NCBI GenBank assembly: GCA_000733355.1
Contig: JNVV01000028.1
Coordinates: 424,239 to 488,238 of the forward strand
DNA: 64,000 bases
From: Falciphora oryzae
Lineage: Eukaryota; Ascomycota; Sordariomycetes; Magnaporthales; Magnaporthaceae
Direction: 5' to 3'
Each line of letters starts with the position of its first letter. Position 1 is the first letter of the stretch. A model generated the notes under the pieces. The model was not told the DNA's origin. It did not search any database and saw only the letters and a list, made by a program, of their open reading frames with translations. Both the position numbers and the translations under genes were made by a program. Of the stretch, positions 10,801-20,600 are shown one piece after another.

Positions 10801-11152
10801 AATCGAATTATGTCCATGCTTTCGGTACCCTGATGGCGTCGGCGGGGGCGGAGCATCAAGCGACTAGGGAGGACGGGCTGCTAGTGTAAAGATTGCGAAC
10901 GTAAGGAGGGTGCGGTGTAGATCCCGGACGACAAGCAGCTTCAAAAACCCAGATAGATGGCCTTCCCGACAAGGAGGCCCGTCATTTTCCCTTCCATCGG
11001 CTGCACAAGTAGTTTAATCTGGAGCTACGAGCCGTAGCTCCCTATTAGGGGACAGTGTTATTATATATAGCAATAAGAACAACCCCGGATTACAAGTTTA
11101 GCATTTTGTTCGAAGCTGTAGTCCCACCAGCCTGATCTCGTCCTCGTCCCAC
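10801..11152. other. intergenic
   Basis: No coding signal. It holds a short inverted motif (GGAGCTACGAGCCGTAGCTCC near 11020-11041) just downstream of the HET gene's stop, possibly its 3' processing region. Confidence 0.35.
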
Positions 11153-13045
11153 TTATGCCCTCTTCCTTAAGCTACGGAGGTCGCCTGAGTAACTGCCGTC
11201 TCCCTGAAGGCATTGAGCTTCGATGTAGACAGTCATGTGTTTTCTTCCTGGTTCCCATCCTGGTTTAGTAACCGGATTCCTTTCCACCCTTGCTCGTGCC
11301 CGCACTGGAGCGAGGCCACTCCCGCGATAAGGCTTGAGGTCGGTCCCCAGAAGCAGGGCATAGGTGGCGCCGCCATTCCGCAGTTCTTTAAAGGACGGCG
11401 AGTCCGGTAGTTTTGAATGATCGCCGCCGCCAACAAGGCGGTTAAAATCGGCCTCTTTATCCTTCCACTCATCGGGCGAGTAGAGACGTACCCAGAATGC
11501 GCCCCCTGAGTACATAGCGAAGGCGATGTAAAAAGTGGCGAGCGGGAAGTACTCGCCGCCCCCTCCTGTACCGTCCGCGAGCTCGACCATTGCGCATCCC
11601 AAGCCGGTTCCCACGAAGCGCCTGGCGGCCACGTCCCAAATATGCGGCGGAGTCGCTCGGGCTATATAGAGCCGGGACATCGGAAAAAACGAGTCTAACT
11701 CCACCCAGGGGCGCCTCGAGGTGTACGCATCGACATCTCCCGGTCCAGTACTAAGATAAGCATCGTGGGTCAGGATGTAGAAGTCTTCCGTCAACCCCGG
11801 GGCCTCGCTGTCCACAGGGCGCCCCGGCGGCGACGTCGGGCGTGGTGGTAGGCGCCAGTCTTTATTGAGCCTCATATAAAGCGATGGTCCGATCCACTTG
11901 AGGGACATCCTGATCCGCTGCCAGTGGTCGTTTCCGGAGGACCGGTAAGTGTCGTCGGCGAGACACCGGGTGCAATTTAGTTCCAGCATGTAATATGAAT
12001 CCTCGGCGGGACCCCCACTGTAAGGGATCAGATAGGCATTCTGGACGAGTAGCCCTCTGTTCGTCATCGAAAAGTTGGTGCGGCTCCATCTCTGATCCAT
12101 AAAAGCGGATGCCGCCTCGATGTCGCGCGAGTTGCTAAACGCCGCCGGAGATCGGGCGAGCACGTCCCGGCCAACCTTGGAGAAACTCGGAACATCGGGC
12201 CCGTCGGTGCAAAAGATGGACGAGTCATTGGAGCGCTTCAGTATCTCCTCCTGCAACCTCTGGAACGCCCTATCGCCTTCGCCGTAAAGCAGGGGCATGT
12301 TGATGCCGAAGATTCCCAGGAGACAATAAGCCTTATCCTCGACTCGGGCGGTCTCCCTCCCCGAGGCCCATGACATCTTGGTGGCCACTGGAATCTGTTG
12401 CAGGAGGAGGCAACGTTTTCGCCCGAATCCAACCGCATTGATGCCCGTGACCTCCTGGAGAAGCGATTGCAGTGCCCGGTCCGAGCCCACATTCGCCCAA
12501 TCCCGGTCGTAGAATTCGATCTCCTGCGGCGCGATCAGCTCCTGCAGGGTCCAGCCACGCTTGAACCACTGACAGCAGCCGAACGCCTTCTTAAAATCCT
12601 TGGGCTCCGGGTCGAGGTCTGAGAGGAAGACGTAGCACACCACCGCGTCCATGTACCACTTGTACATGGAGTTGATAGCTTCGCTCAGCTCGGCGCTGCT
12701 GCTTTTGTCGATGCAGCAGGTGTCAACCCAGGCCCACTTGAGATCGCGCTTCTTGGCCAGACGGCAGGTCTGGACGATCTTTTCGTAGCCCGACCTGCGC
12801 CTGATGGCGTCAGCGGTCGGATTCGCGGCCCTGCGGCGGCAGTTGTAATGGCAGCCGCATGTGCAGTCCCTCTCCGCGGGCGTGGGGTCGTTCTCCTGCG
12901 GGACCGCGCCGTGGCGGGTCATCTCCTGGAAGTTGACCTCGTCGCCGTCGACCCAGGTGTGCGACAGGATCGCGTATCGTGGGGTGGATGCGCGGAAGAA
13001 CATCTTCATCCGCAGCGTCTCCGTGTTGATGAGTCGGATGGCCAT
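11153..13045 (-). CDS. HET-domain (heterokaryon incompatibility) protein
   Basis: A single uninterrupted frame of 630 residues. The HET domain fills roughly residues 20-290: RYAILSHTW at 22-30, GYEKIVQTCRLAKK, WAWVDTCCIDKSSSAELSEA, WYMDAVVCYVFLSDL, FKRGWTLQELIAPQEIEFYD, then RVEDKAYCLLGIFGINMPLL and YGEGDRAFQRLQEEI. An unusual insertion between the first two blocks carries CTCGCHYNC (about residues 61-69) and an Arg-rich run. The remaining 330 residues form a C-terminal region of no known family. HET proteins of this het-e/het-d-like N-terminal type trigger cell death after fusion of incompatible hyphae; the C-terminal part often decides partner recognition. No NACHT or WD repeats follow, so it is a short stand-alone type. 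The start ATG is preceded by a clean leader. Confidence 0.9.
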   Translation of the reverse strand: MAIRLINTETLRMKMFFRASTPRYAILSHTWVDGDEVNFQEMTRHGAVPQENDPTPAERDCTCGCHYNCRRRAANPTADAIRRRSGYEKIVQTCRLAKKRDLKWAWVDTCCIDKSSSAELSEAINSMYKWYMDAVVCYVFLSDLDPEPKDFKKAFGCCQWFKRGWTLQELIAPQEIEFYDRDWANVGSDRALQSLLQEVTGINAVGFGRKRCLLLQQIPVATKMSWASGRETARVEDKAYCLLGIFGINMPLLYGEGDRAFQRLQEEILKRSNDSSIFCTDGPDVPSFSKVGRDVLARSPAAFSNSRDIEAASAFMDQRWSRTNFSMTNRGLLVQNAYLIPYSGGPAEDSYYMLELNCTRCLADDTYRSSGNDHWQRIRMSLKWIGPSLYMRLNKDWRLPPRPTSPPGRPVDSEAPGLTEDFYILTHDAYLSTGPGDVDAYTSRRPWVELDSFFPMSRLYIARATPPHIWDVAARRFVGTGLGCAMVELADGTGGGGEYFPLATFYIAFAMYSGGAFWVRLYSPDEWKDKEADFNRLVGGGDHSKLPDSPSFKELRNGGATYALLLGTDLKPYRGSGLAPVRARARVERNPVTKPGWEPGRKHMTVYIEAQCLQGDGSYSGDLRSLRKRA

Positions 13046-14279
13046 CTTGGCTTGTTTTCTTCCTGCAGCAGGCTTGTGCGTATCCTGCTCGTCGCAGCTG
13101 AGATGGCAGAGGGTGGGCTTGTTGGTTGTCGGAATCGCAGCTTTGCGAAGAATTGGGCTGGATAAAGTCGATGCTCGAGGAGTACTGTGATGCCTGGATG
13201 ACGAGCGGTGGCCGGGAGCTGGCCTGGGGCCTTGGGGTGACGAGTTGAATGCCCCGCTTAGGCTCTGTCGCGGGGTTCAGAAACGAAGCCAGGACAGCCG
13301 GGCCTTCTCACGATCTCGATGTATGGTTGGTCGCCCTACTTCGATGCTGCCCGGACTACATATGCCCTGCGGTACGTATTGGGCCACGTCGTGGGGCCAA
13401 GTCACTGCGTCTCGACTTTTACTTGAGGACTGTCGCTTGGATTGTGAGGTGGAGTGGGCGCACAGGGCAAGCCACAGGGTGCCCAACGGACGGACGTTGA
13501 GGAGGTTGGCTCGTGATCGGATGCGTGAGAAAATGCACAATGAACGCGTTGATGGCCCCAAACTCCCCCTCACCCCCCACATCGGGATATCGCCCAGGCT
13601 GAACCGCGCTGGCCATGCCTATCACGACGCCCATCATGCTCAAGCGGTCACCCATTCGCTTGCGGCTCCCGGAATGCTTGACGACGTGGAACTTCTTGCC
13701 GAGGCAGCGCAGCTCGTTGACGCGCTGCATGACGTTGTTAACCAGCAAGACGATGTGCGCGTCGTTGACCTCCCCCAGCATCTCGCGCTTTAATGCTTCG
13801 GTCCTCGGGGGGATGGGAGTGGGGTGCTGTTGACTAGCGCCCGGATTACCGCAGCAGGGTCGGCGGCGCCGGGGGGAGGGTGGCGTGGAACTTCCCGGCA
13901 ACCGATAATCCCGCCGCCGCCATTGGAGGTGATGGCGACAGGCCCTCGATAAGTCATTGGATTGTGGCGCCACCTAGTTTTACGTAGGCGAGAGTGGCTG
14001 GCAATGGCGAATGGAAGAGACCGAGTCTACAGCGTATTGGCGCCCAGCAGACTTGAGCGCCGAAGGCTGTATGAAGCATGCGGCCGTCTGCGACCCCGGC
14101 AGAAGGACACGAACCACGGCCTATGGGCTTAAAAGGAGGGCAGCCGTCGCTCGTCCTGAACAGACAGTTTTGGTTCCCCAAGCACCGCTTTGGGGCTAAA
14201 GAGGCTATTACGCACATTGAGGCCACTCCTGTCTTCCAAGCCCTCCCGCAGCGAGCCGTTGTTACTACATGTAGACATT
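13046..14279. other. intergenic, no convincing gene
   Basis: A 184-codon frame on the minus strand (13419-13973) holds a smooth stretch (EMLGEVNDAHIVLLVNNVMQ) but has no recognised domain and overlaps equally long frames on the plus strand, so it is not called. The last 200 bases are the leader of the next gene. Confidence 0.35.
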
Positions 14280-15014
14280 ATGGGCCCCTCGTCTGGCTCC
14301 CTCGACCCCGAGTGGGACCTGCCGCCGGATCAAACTCCGTCCACTCAACCCGGGTCAAACTCCGCCCCCCAACCCGACTCAATCCCTGCCCAAGGCCGTG
14401 GGATGAGACCTGCTACGATCACCTTGTCGATCCTTCTCCTTCTCGCCGTGATTGCGGCCGCTACTGCCGGTGGCGTGCTTGGGAAGAGGTGAGTTGTGAA
14501 CTTTCTGTGGTGGTGGTAAATGCCTCGAGATGTACTAAACCGACACATTTTAACCCCTACCAGCTTGGGCGAATGTCGGGGCGCTTTGCCTACAAGTGCT
14601 GAGAATAAAACCGCGGGCGCGCAGTGCGGCACGGCGGACAACGGCGGCGTCGCGGTTCCCACGGCGAATAACCTCATCGTGGGGTTGGACTGCCCGGGGA
14701 TCAACGGGAAGTCACAAACCGTGGAATTCTACAACGGAAGCTCGACCTTCAACGTGCTGTGCGATAGCGTATTTAACTCGGAGGACATCGGCGCCATCGT
14801 GGCGTACCGGCTGGAGGACTGCCTCCGGGCCTGCGCCGGCGTTAACTATTTTCCCTTGTCTAGCAGGGGCCGCTGCGTCGGCGTCAACTTCTACGCGGAG
14901 CTGGGCAAACTCGTCGCCACATGGCAGGTCAACTGCTTCCTAAAAAACGGCACCGCCAAGCCGAGTGCGTCTGGTGCCCACAAGAACTTTGCCGCGGCGG
15001 CGGCACTTGTGTAA
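14280..15014 (+). CDS. small type II membrane protein with Cys-rich ectodomain
   Basis: Exons 14280-14488 and 14564-15014 (75-nt intron with TACTAAAC branch point, phase 2) give 219 residues. A Pro/Gln-rich cytosolic-type N-terminus of about 40 residues is followed by a hydrophobic helix (residues about 47-65, ATITLSILLLLAVIAAATA). The rest has about seven Cys and N-glycosylation sites (NKT, NGS, NGT). The pattern CDSVFNSEDIG.. YRLEDCLRACAGVNYF.. GRCVGVNFYAE resembles the PAN/apple-like ectodomains of many fungal single-pass proteins. Such proteins are common near HET genes and secondary-metabolite clusters, mostly without known function. An upstream in-frame ATG at 14190 would bury the membrane segment deeper; 14280 is preferred. 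Confidence 0.7.
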
Positions 15015-15238
15015 ATACAATAGCTATCCATAGGTTTTCGCCGGCATTAATGTTCGGGCCCGTGGCGTCCTCGCATCTCGGACTAGAAACCTCTAGCCAC
15101 CCTCGCACTTGTAGAATTGCTAGGCAGCGGCCGGCTTTTAATCCCTTCGTCTTTCTCGAATCCCCATCTCCTCTCCAATCTTCCTAGACCACACAGATAA
15201 TCTTCATCTATTCCGCCCACTCCAGCAATTGACGTGCC

Positions 15239-15668
15239 ATGACCGAATCAACGTCGCGTCAAATGCCGAGCTCAGCGACCCCCTCCCTAGATGCCTTCCC
15301 TCTCTTACAGCCACTTCGCTATGAGCTCCGCCGCCAGATATGGACCCAACACATAGGAGAGGCGACCCCCATAGTCTACAGTCTCAATACGCCACACCGT
15401 TGGACTTGACGTAGACATAGTAGGCAGCGGGTACGAGATCGTCGCGAGGCCGGAAGACAGGATCTTCTTCCCCTTCAACGCCTTCTTAGAAGAGGTCGTG
15501 ACTCCACACTCCCTCAACACCACCTCTGCCGGCCGGGCCGCCCTGGGCGCCTGTCGGAAGTCCCGCGAGATCGCCCTGGCCATGCTACCCGACACATTGC
15601 CGCTCTGCAAGTGCGCGCCCGGCAAGCGGGGACGACGACGGTACCCGCTTTTCACGGAAAGAGATTAG
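15239..15668 (+). pseudogene. frameshifted 2EXR-domain gene
   Basis: From ATG 15239 the frame reads into FPLLQPLRYELRRQIW, the signature opening of the fungal 2EXR domain, and on to PHRW. It then meets TGA at 15407-15409. The neighbouring frame continues the protein (LDVDIVGSGYEIVARPEDRI, then RAALGACRKSREIALAMLP, another typical 2EXR block) to TAG at 15666-15668. One indel near 15405 explains it. The product is also short for the family, and the 3' end meets a HET fragment on the opposite strand. Either a pseudogene or a single-base assembly error. Confidence 0.65.
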
Positions 15669-15679
15669 CCCCGCGAGTG

Positions 15680-15900
15680 CGTCCAAGGAGCCGTCGCCGA
15701 ATTCGCACATCTCCCTATCTCCCTGCCCCAAGCGTAGGACAGCGCCGTGTAGCTCGGGCCGCCGTCGAGCGAGACCGTTTCCAGCGTCGCGCGAAGGTCG
15801 GACCGGGTCCGGCTGGAGCTGAAGCAGCCGGATCTGCCTCCGAGACGGGTCGAGCGGTGCGAAGGGCGACTGTTCGACGGCCATTCTGTCGCTTTTGTCG
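15680..15900 (-). pseudogene. 5' fragment of a HET-domain gene
   Basis: Starting at ATG 15884 the minus strand reads RQIRLLQLQPDP, shifts frame by one base, and continues LRATLETVSLDGGPSY and TALSYAWG, the canonical start of the broad HET domain (IRLLxL...YxALSYxWG). It breaks off after about 70 codons where it meets the 3' end of the 2EXR relic. No other HET blocks follow. It is a truncated, frameshifted copy unrelated in type to the intact HET gene 3 kb to the left. Confidence 0.7.
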
Positions 15901-15972
15901 GACTCTTCTTGGCGTAATTATTCGCAGCAAGGTTCCATAGGGTAGAGATTCGGACTCGAGACAAGGCGCCTC

Positions 15973-16037
15973 ACGCTTCCCCCCTTCTTTTTTTTTTCTC
16001 CCTCTTTTTCTTCTCCCACGACGACGATCCAGCGGAG
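15973..16037 (+). repeat. pyrimidine-rich direct repeat, left copy
   Basis: C/T tract ending in CGACGACGATCCAGCGGAGG. A similar block lies at 18071-18135 in the same orientation, so the pair brackets the HNH gene. Confidence 0.5.
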
Positions 16038-16043
16038 GCCGGT

Positions 16044-17591
16044 TCAAGCCTCGAAGCGCCGTCTTTTCCGACTTCTGCCGCGGTCCTCTTCGCTGTCAAT
16101 CTTGGAACCAAAAAAGCCTTGTTTTCGCAAGCGCTTCATCTCTCGTTCGACATACTCCTCCTCGCTGTTGAGTTCCTCACTCTCGTCTTCGCTATCAATC
16201 TTGGAACCACCAAAAAAACCTTGTTTTCGCAAGCGCCTCATCTCTCGTTCGACATAGTCGTCCTCGCTGTCGGCATCTATAACCTCGTAGCAGCCAATCT
16301 TGGTCGACGGCGGGCTGCAGGGCTCGGTGCTGTCGAGAACAGCGGTGCTGGCATTGCCAGTGTCGTCCAAAACTAGGCCATCTCCATCCCTGCCGGTCCC
16401 CGACCCTGCTCCGCGAGCCCCATCTGTCGGCCTTTTGGCCGGGTCGCCGGGCGTGCTCGCCGCGGTGGCAGCTCCTGAAACCAAGGGCAGCTTGACGCTG
16501 GGTATGATGATGCCCTGGGTTGGAGAGCCCACCCGCCTCATGGCTGCCATATTTTCGATGCAGCACATGTCGTAATGGTGTCGTAGACCATGGAGGCTGA
16601 CGTCGTCTGTCGGGAGCGCCTCTTTGCCGTGGTACTCGGTGATCAGATCGTAGGGGACAAATGCACGCACTCGACGCGTGTCTGGGTCGATGGACAGCAG
16701 CCTCGCGTCGAAGCACTCGTGCAGGTGGCTTGCCAGCAGCAGGCCGTTGGACACGTGTCAGGTCTGCTCCCAGGCCTGGCGCAATGGAATCAGCTCGTGC
16801 GCCGGCACGCGCTGCTTGGCGTCCGGGTACACGCTCCAATGGATTTGCGGCACGATGTGCGCGGCTTGTATGGCAGGGCTGACAGCGGTCTTACACCAAG
16901 ACACGCCCTTTCCGCTGATCATACAACCCGAAGAACCCACTAGGACCGACCGGCGGAAAGCACTCATGATCGGCCCCGCCTCGTCCGCGGGCACGATGTC
17001 GCAGGGGAATTTTTCGTCGTCGACGTCGTCCGCCTTGGTCGGGGATGAGCTTCGTGCCGACGAGGCCGACGCGGTGCGCGAGCGCTTTTTGCCGCGCAGG
17101 GGCGCCATCGCGAACATGGGGTGGTCCTGCGTTTTGCCGATGGCGAGGTATCGTTCGTCGCGGCGTCGCGGCGGTTCTTCTGCTTGGCGCACACAAGGAC
17201 CTACGTGGGTTAGCATGTGTTTTAGACTTGGGGGGTACTTTGGAGCACACTGCCTACTTTGAAGCGAGTGCCCGTCATGTCGGTCGCAGCCCGCATCGTG
17301 ATCGTGGTGCACGTAGTAGAACTTCCATTTTACGGACGGCGGCGGCGTTGGAAAAGGGGTCCGATCGGAAGCATCGAGGGTGATCAGTGAACCGTCGTGC
17401 TCCGACAGCAGTGCTCGCTCCCAGCCATCTTCGCGGTCGAGGACGAAGCAAAGGTCCAGCTCGCGCCGTACGTCGGCCACGCTAAGGAAGTCGCCCTGCT
17501 GGTAAAAGCCCGCGAAGCACGAAATAGGGCCATTGGCGCGAATCTTCACGTTCCACGCGTATTCGCGCTCGTTTGCTGTGATGCTGGTCAT
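16044..17591 (-). CDS. HNH-endonuclease-like protein with an in-frame TGA
   Basis: The N-terminal part (NVKIRANGPISCFAGFYQQG) and the core fit a fungal HNH family: GCMISGKG, then IQAAHIVPQIHW (His of HNH), NGLLLASHLHECFDARLLSI (Asn and His), and RHHYDMCCIENMAAM. A 57-nt intron (17201-17257, CTAAC branch) can be removed without changing frame. The same frame is interrupted once by TGA at 16758-16760, between AWEQT and HVSNGLLL, inside the nuclease core. The rest of the frame is clean to 16044, so the gene is either recently inactivated, mis-sequenced, or read through. The C-terminus has a tandem duplication of about 30 residues (YVEREM..RLRKQGFFG..SKIDSE twice) and ends in a basic RKRRRF tail, perhaps a nuclear signal. 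Biological role of this fungal family is unknown. Confidence 0.7.
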
Positions 17592-20500
17592 GTGTGCTGC
17601 GATGTGATACCGGGTTTTGAAAAACGCACTGCTAAAGCGTGTTGGTTGACGGCCAAAATGAAAACCGTCCTAGCACAGCCACGGGCACCGCCACAAGCAC
17701 ATGTGCTTTCGTCCAGCCAAAACAGTTGGCACCTCTTGCCTGCACCATTGCCAAAGAAGATACATAAAGAAAGGAACAAACACAGGAACGGGAAAAATAC
17801 AGGAACAGGAAAAGATACAGGAATAGGAGCGCGCTGTGCAGCAACACTCTGGCGACGGAGAGTTGAGCAGCGGGGATATTGAGAAACCACAAGCTGAAAA
17901 GAAGCGCAGCCTTGTCCGTCTCGTCCCATTGTGTGGGACCGAGGGCCGGATTGGCCTGATGCGTGCTGGGCTTTTGACTTGCCGTGCTGGCATGCCCTGG
18001 GCAGTGTGGGGAAATCTGGACGGCAGAGTCAGGGGTCCGACCAAGGTGGCCAATGCTTGCCCAATTTAAACACGCCCCCTTTTTTTTTTCTTTCTCTCTC
18101 CCTTTCCACTCCCGCGACGACGACCCGGCGGAGGGATTTGGGGCGGCCCATCTCGGCCCAGGTTTGGCTTGTGTGTGTGTGTTGCATGTATAACGTACCC
18201 TAATTAGCGGGAAGCAAGTCAAATTTGCAAGAGGGCAAGGGAAAGCCATTCAGGTGGCGCATCAAGCTAGGGCATTCGAAATGTAGGTGCGACCAGCCGG
18301 GTGCAATGGGATGCATGTACGCGTGCATCATGGGGCGCCAATTCTCGTGTTCTCGCAAAACATTTGGATTATTCTGTGCTTCGCCGGCAGCACCGGGGGC
18401 TGGCTGCGCATTTCCAAGACATGCAGATGCCCGCATTTTGACCGAAGTCTCTGGAAGCCGTTTTCGAAGGCTATCCGTCTCGCCCACGTCTGGAAGCGGA
18501 CCGAGGCGTGGGAAATGTCCTAGACATTTCTTTTTTTGCTCTCCCTCTCTTTCTCGCATTCTCCGACCAAGTGCTCCTGCTTGCATCATCGTGTGAAGGT
18601 ACTGTGGAAAGCCTAAAGCCAGCGGCATAAAATTACATGGCATCGAGGATTTGTTCCTGATTAGAGATTTGACCGGCTCCTCCGAGGATCCATGGTGGGC
18701 GCCCCTTACGTAGCACTCCGTCAGGAAAAGGAGCCCCTGAGCATATTTCGCATTCCCCACTCCCGCACGCCTGTACCTTACATGAGCTGCACATCGGCCC
18801 CATTCTGTTCCCAGCGGTGCCACCCCTTCGTCCCTGGGTCGAGATCTGACGGGCCTTTTGGTTGCTTTCCTTGTTCTCCCTCCTCCTCTCGCGTCCTTGT
18901 GCACGCTGGACAGCTCTGGAAAAGGGAGTGAGCTGTGTGGTACCAGACTTGCTCTCTTGAATAAGGGGCATTTTCGGGCCTGTCTCACTTTTACTGCCTT
19001 TTCTTTTCTTTTTTTTGTTTTTGTCCCGGCCAGCTCTCTATCGCTCAACAACCAAGAGAGAGAGAGAGGAAAAAAAAAAAAAAAAAACACCACAGACAGA
19101 CGGCCTGGGTTGCGCCGCTGCATTTTTCTTCGTTTTTTATCCACTTGAACACTTTCCTCTGGAACGAAAGCCTCGGCCTTGGTCCGTCCCTTGAGCTCGC
19201 GCGCTCCTGGACCTTTTACTTTATTCTTATTTTCGTTCGTTGGCGCCGCTTCTCCCACCGTCAAACAGAAGTGCTTGATAGGCCTGCGCTCGGACAGCGA
19301 AGGCAGTCTTGCAAGCCGGGTGCACAGTGAGTCTCCAATCAGCCTTCTCTCTTGCCCAGTTTCGAGCTCAATAGGTTGCGCCTGGTCGGGATCCTGGGGC
19401 GATAGTTTCGACCGCCAGCGCGTGATTGTGGCGCGATTATGAAGTGCCGCACGAGTGGCACACAGCGGCGCCAGGCTGCGTCAGGGAAAGGGGAGGAGGA
19501 CCCTTTGTTGCATCCTGCCAGCGTGAAGGATACAATAGGCAATGCAATGCGCCGGTGTCACTTTTCTCCCTTTTTCTCCCACATGTCTTGCAGCGCAACG
19601 GAACTGACGCGAGCCTGGCTTTCAGACCAAGGAAGATCCGCTGCCAAGTGAGGGAAGCTGGAGGGGATCTTGCCGACCAACCCAGCCCAGCTGCGAGCGA
19701 GCCAACGATCGCGGCACACGCTTGCGTCGGCCTTTTCTTACCCATTGCCGAATCTGTCCGGACAGCCTTTACCATCTGCCCCATTTGCGCCTTCTTTTTT
19801 CGATCTCGACATCGAACCGGCATCGAATAAAACACAAAAAAACAAAAGAGAGAAGCAGGGTGCGGTTCAGGAGACCGACCCGAAATTGAATTTCTTTTTG
19901 ACAGGCAGTGTCACTGTCTGGCGTCCGAGTCGAATTCGGAGAGAGACCAAGGTAGGTCTAGTTTGCGGCCCTTCCCTGAACTGGCGCGACAGCCATCTGC
20001 CCAATCCCAATCCCAATCCCGTGCGCACCAGGCCGCATCCATCTGGCTAGCAGCTCGCGCCGAGCGCTGTCGACTGTGGCCCGCGCATCCTGGCCATCCT
20101 GGCCGTCCCTCTCCTCGGAGCAGGCTGTTAGTTCAGTCATGCCGGTCAGATGAATGCTATTTCCCAGCTGCCGACCTATCGTCGCGCGTGCCTGCTTTTA
20201 ACTTGGGCCATTTCGGAACTGACGATTTTATGCAGCACGATTCGAGGTTTCCGTGATCTTCACGCGAGTCGCGACTACCGTCCAACGGCCCATACAGGGA
20301 AGATCAGAGGAAGGAGCAGCACATCGCAGCCAGTCTGCAGCGTTTGCCGCCCGACAGCCCCCCCGGCCAGCCACCAGTCGCGCGCGTGGCTCCCCGTGAG
20401 CCAGTGGAAATTTGGTCGGGCAAGCGCAGCCTGGCATCTGAAACGACAGCAGTCGATCGCAGCCCCAGAGGCGTCACCCTCCGTCCAGGCCAATCAATGG

Positions 20501-20600
20501 GCGAGGGCCCTGTGCGGCAGCAGCCTCACACCATCACCGCGACCGACTCCCCTCGCACGCTCTGGCGAAGCCGTCGTCGACTCCGGACTCCCGGAATACC
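17592..20600. other. long intergenic region upstream of the septin gene
   Basis: Three kilobases without a recognisable gene. The region contains an A/G-rich imperfect tandem stretch near 17755-17830 (CAGGAA-x-GGAAAA units), several pyrimidine tracts, a GA/A tract near 19060-19087, and a CCCAAT repeat near 20000-20022. Frames of 100-350 codons on both strands are low in complexity and mutually overlapping. Part of the right end is probably the promoter and long leader of the septin gene. Confidence 0.45.
18071..18135 (+). repeat. pyrimidine-rich direct repeat, right copy
   Basis: T/C tract ending in CGACGACGACCCGGCGGAGG, closely matching the block at 15973-16037. Confidence 0.5.

Noticed and set aside
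13419..13973. 184-codon minus-strand ORF
   Set aside because: No domain, no clear start context, and equally long overlapping frames on the other strand.
18200..19264. 354-codon minus-strand ORF upstream of the septin gene
   Set aside because: Low-complexity Lys/Arg and Phe runs from pyrimidine tracts; no family resemblance; probably non-coding.
19990..20030. Telomere-like or G-quadruplex array from CCCAAT repeats
   Set aside because: Only three to four hexamers, not the fungal telomere unit; a minor microsatellite.
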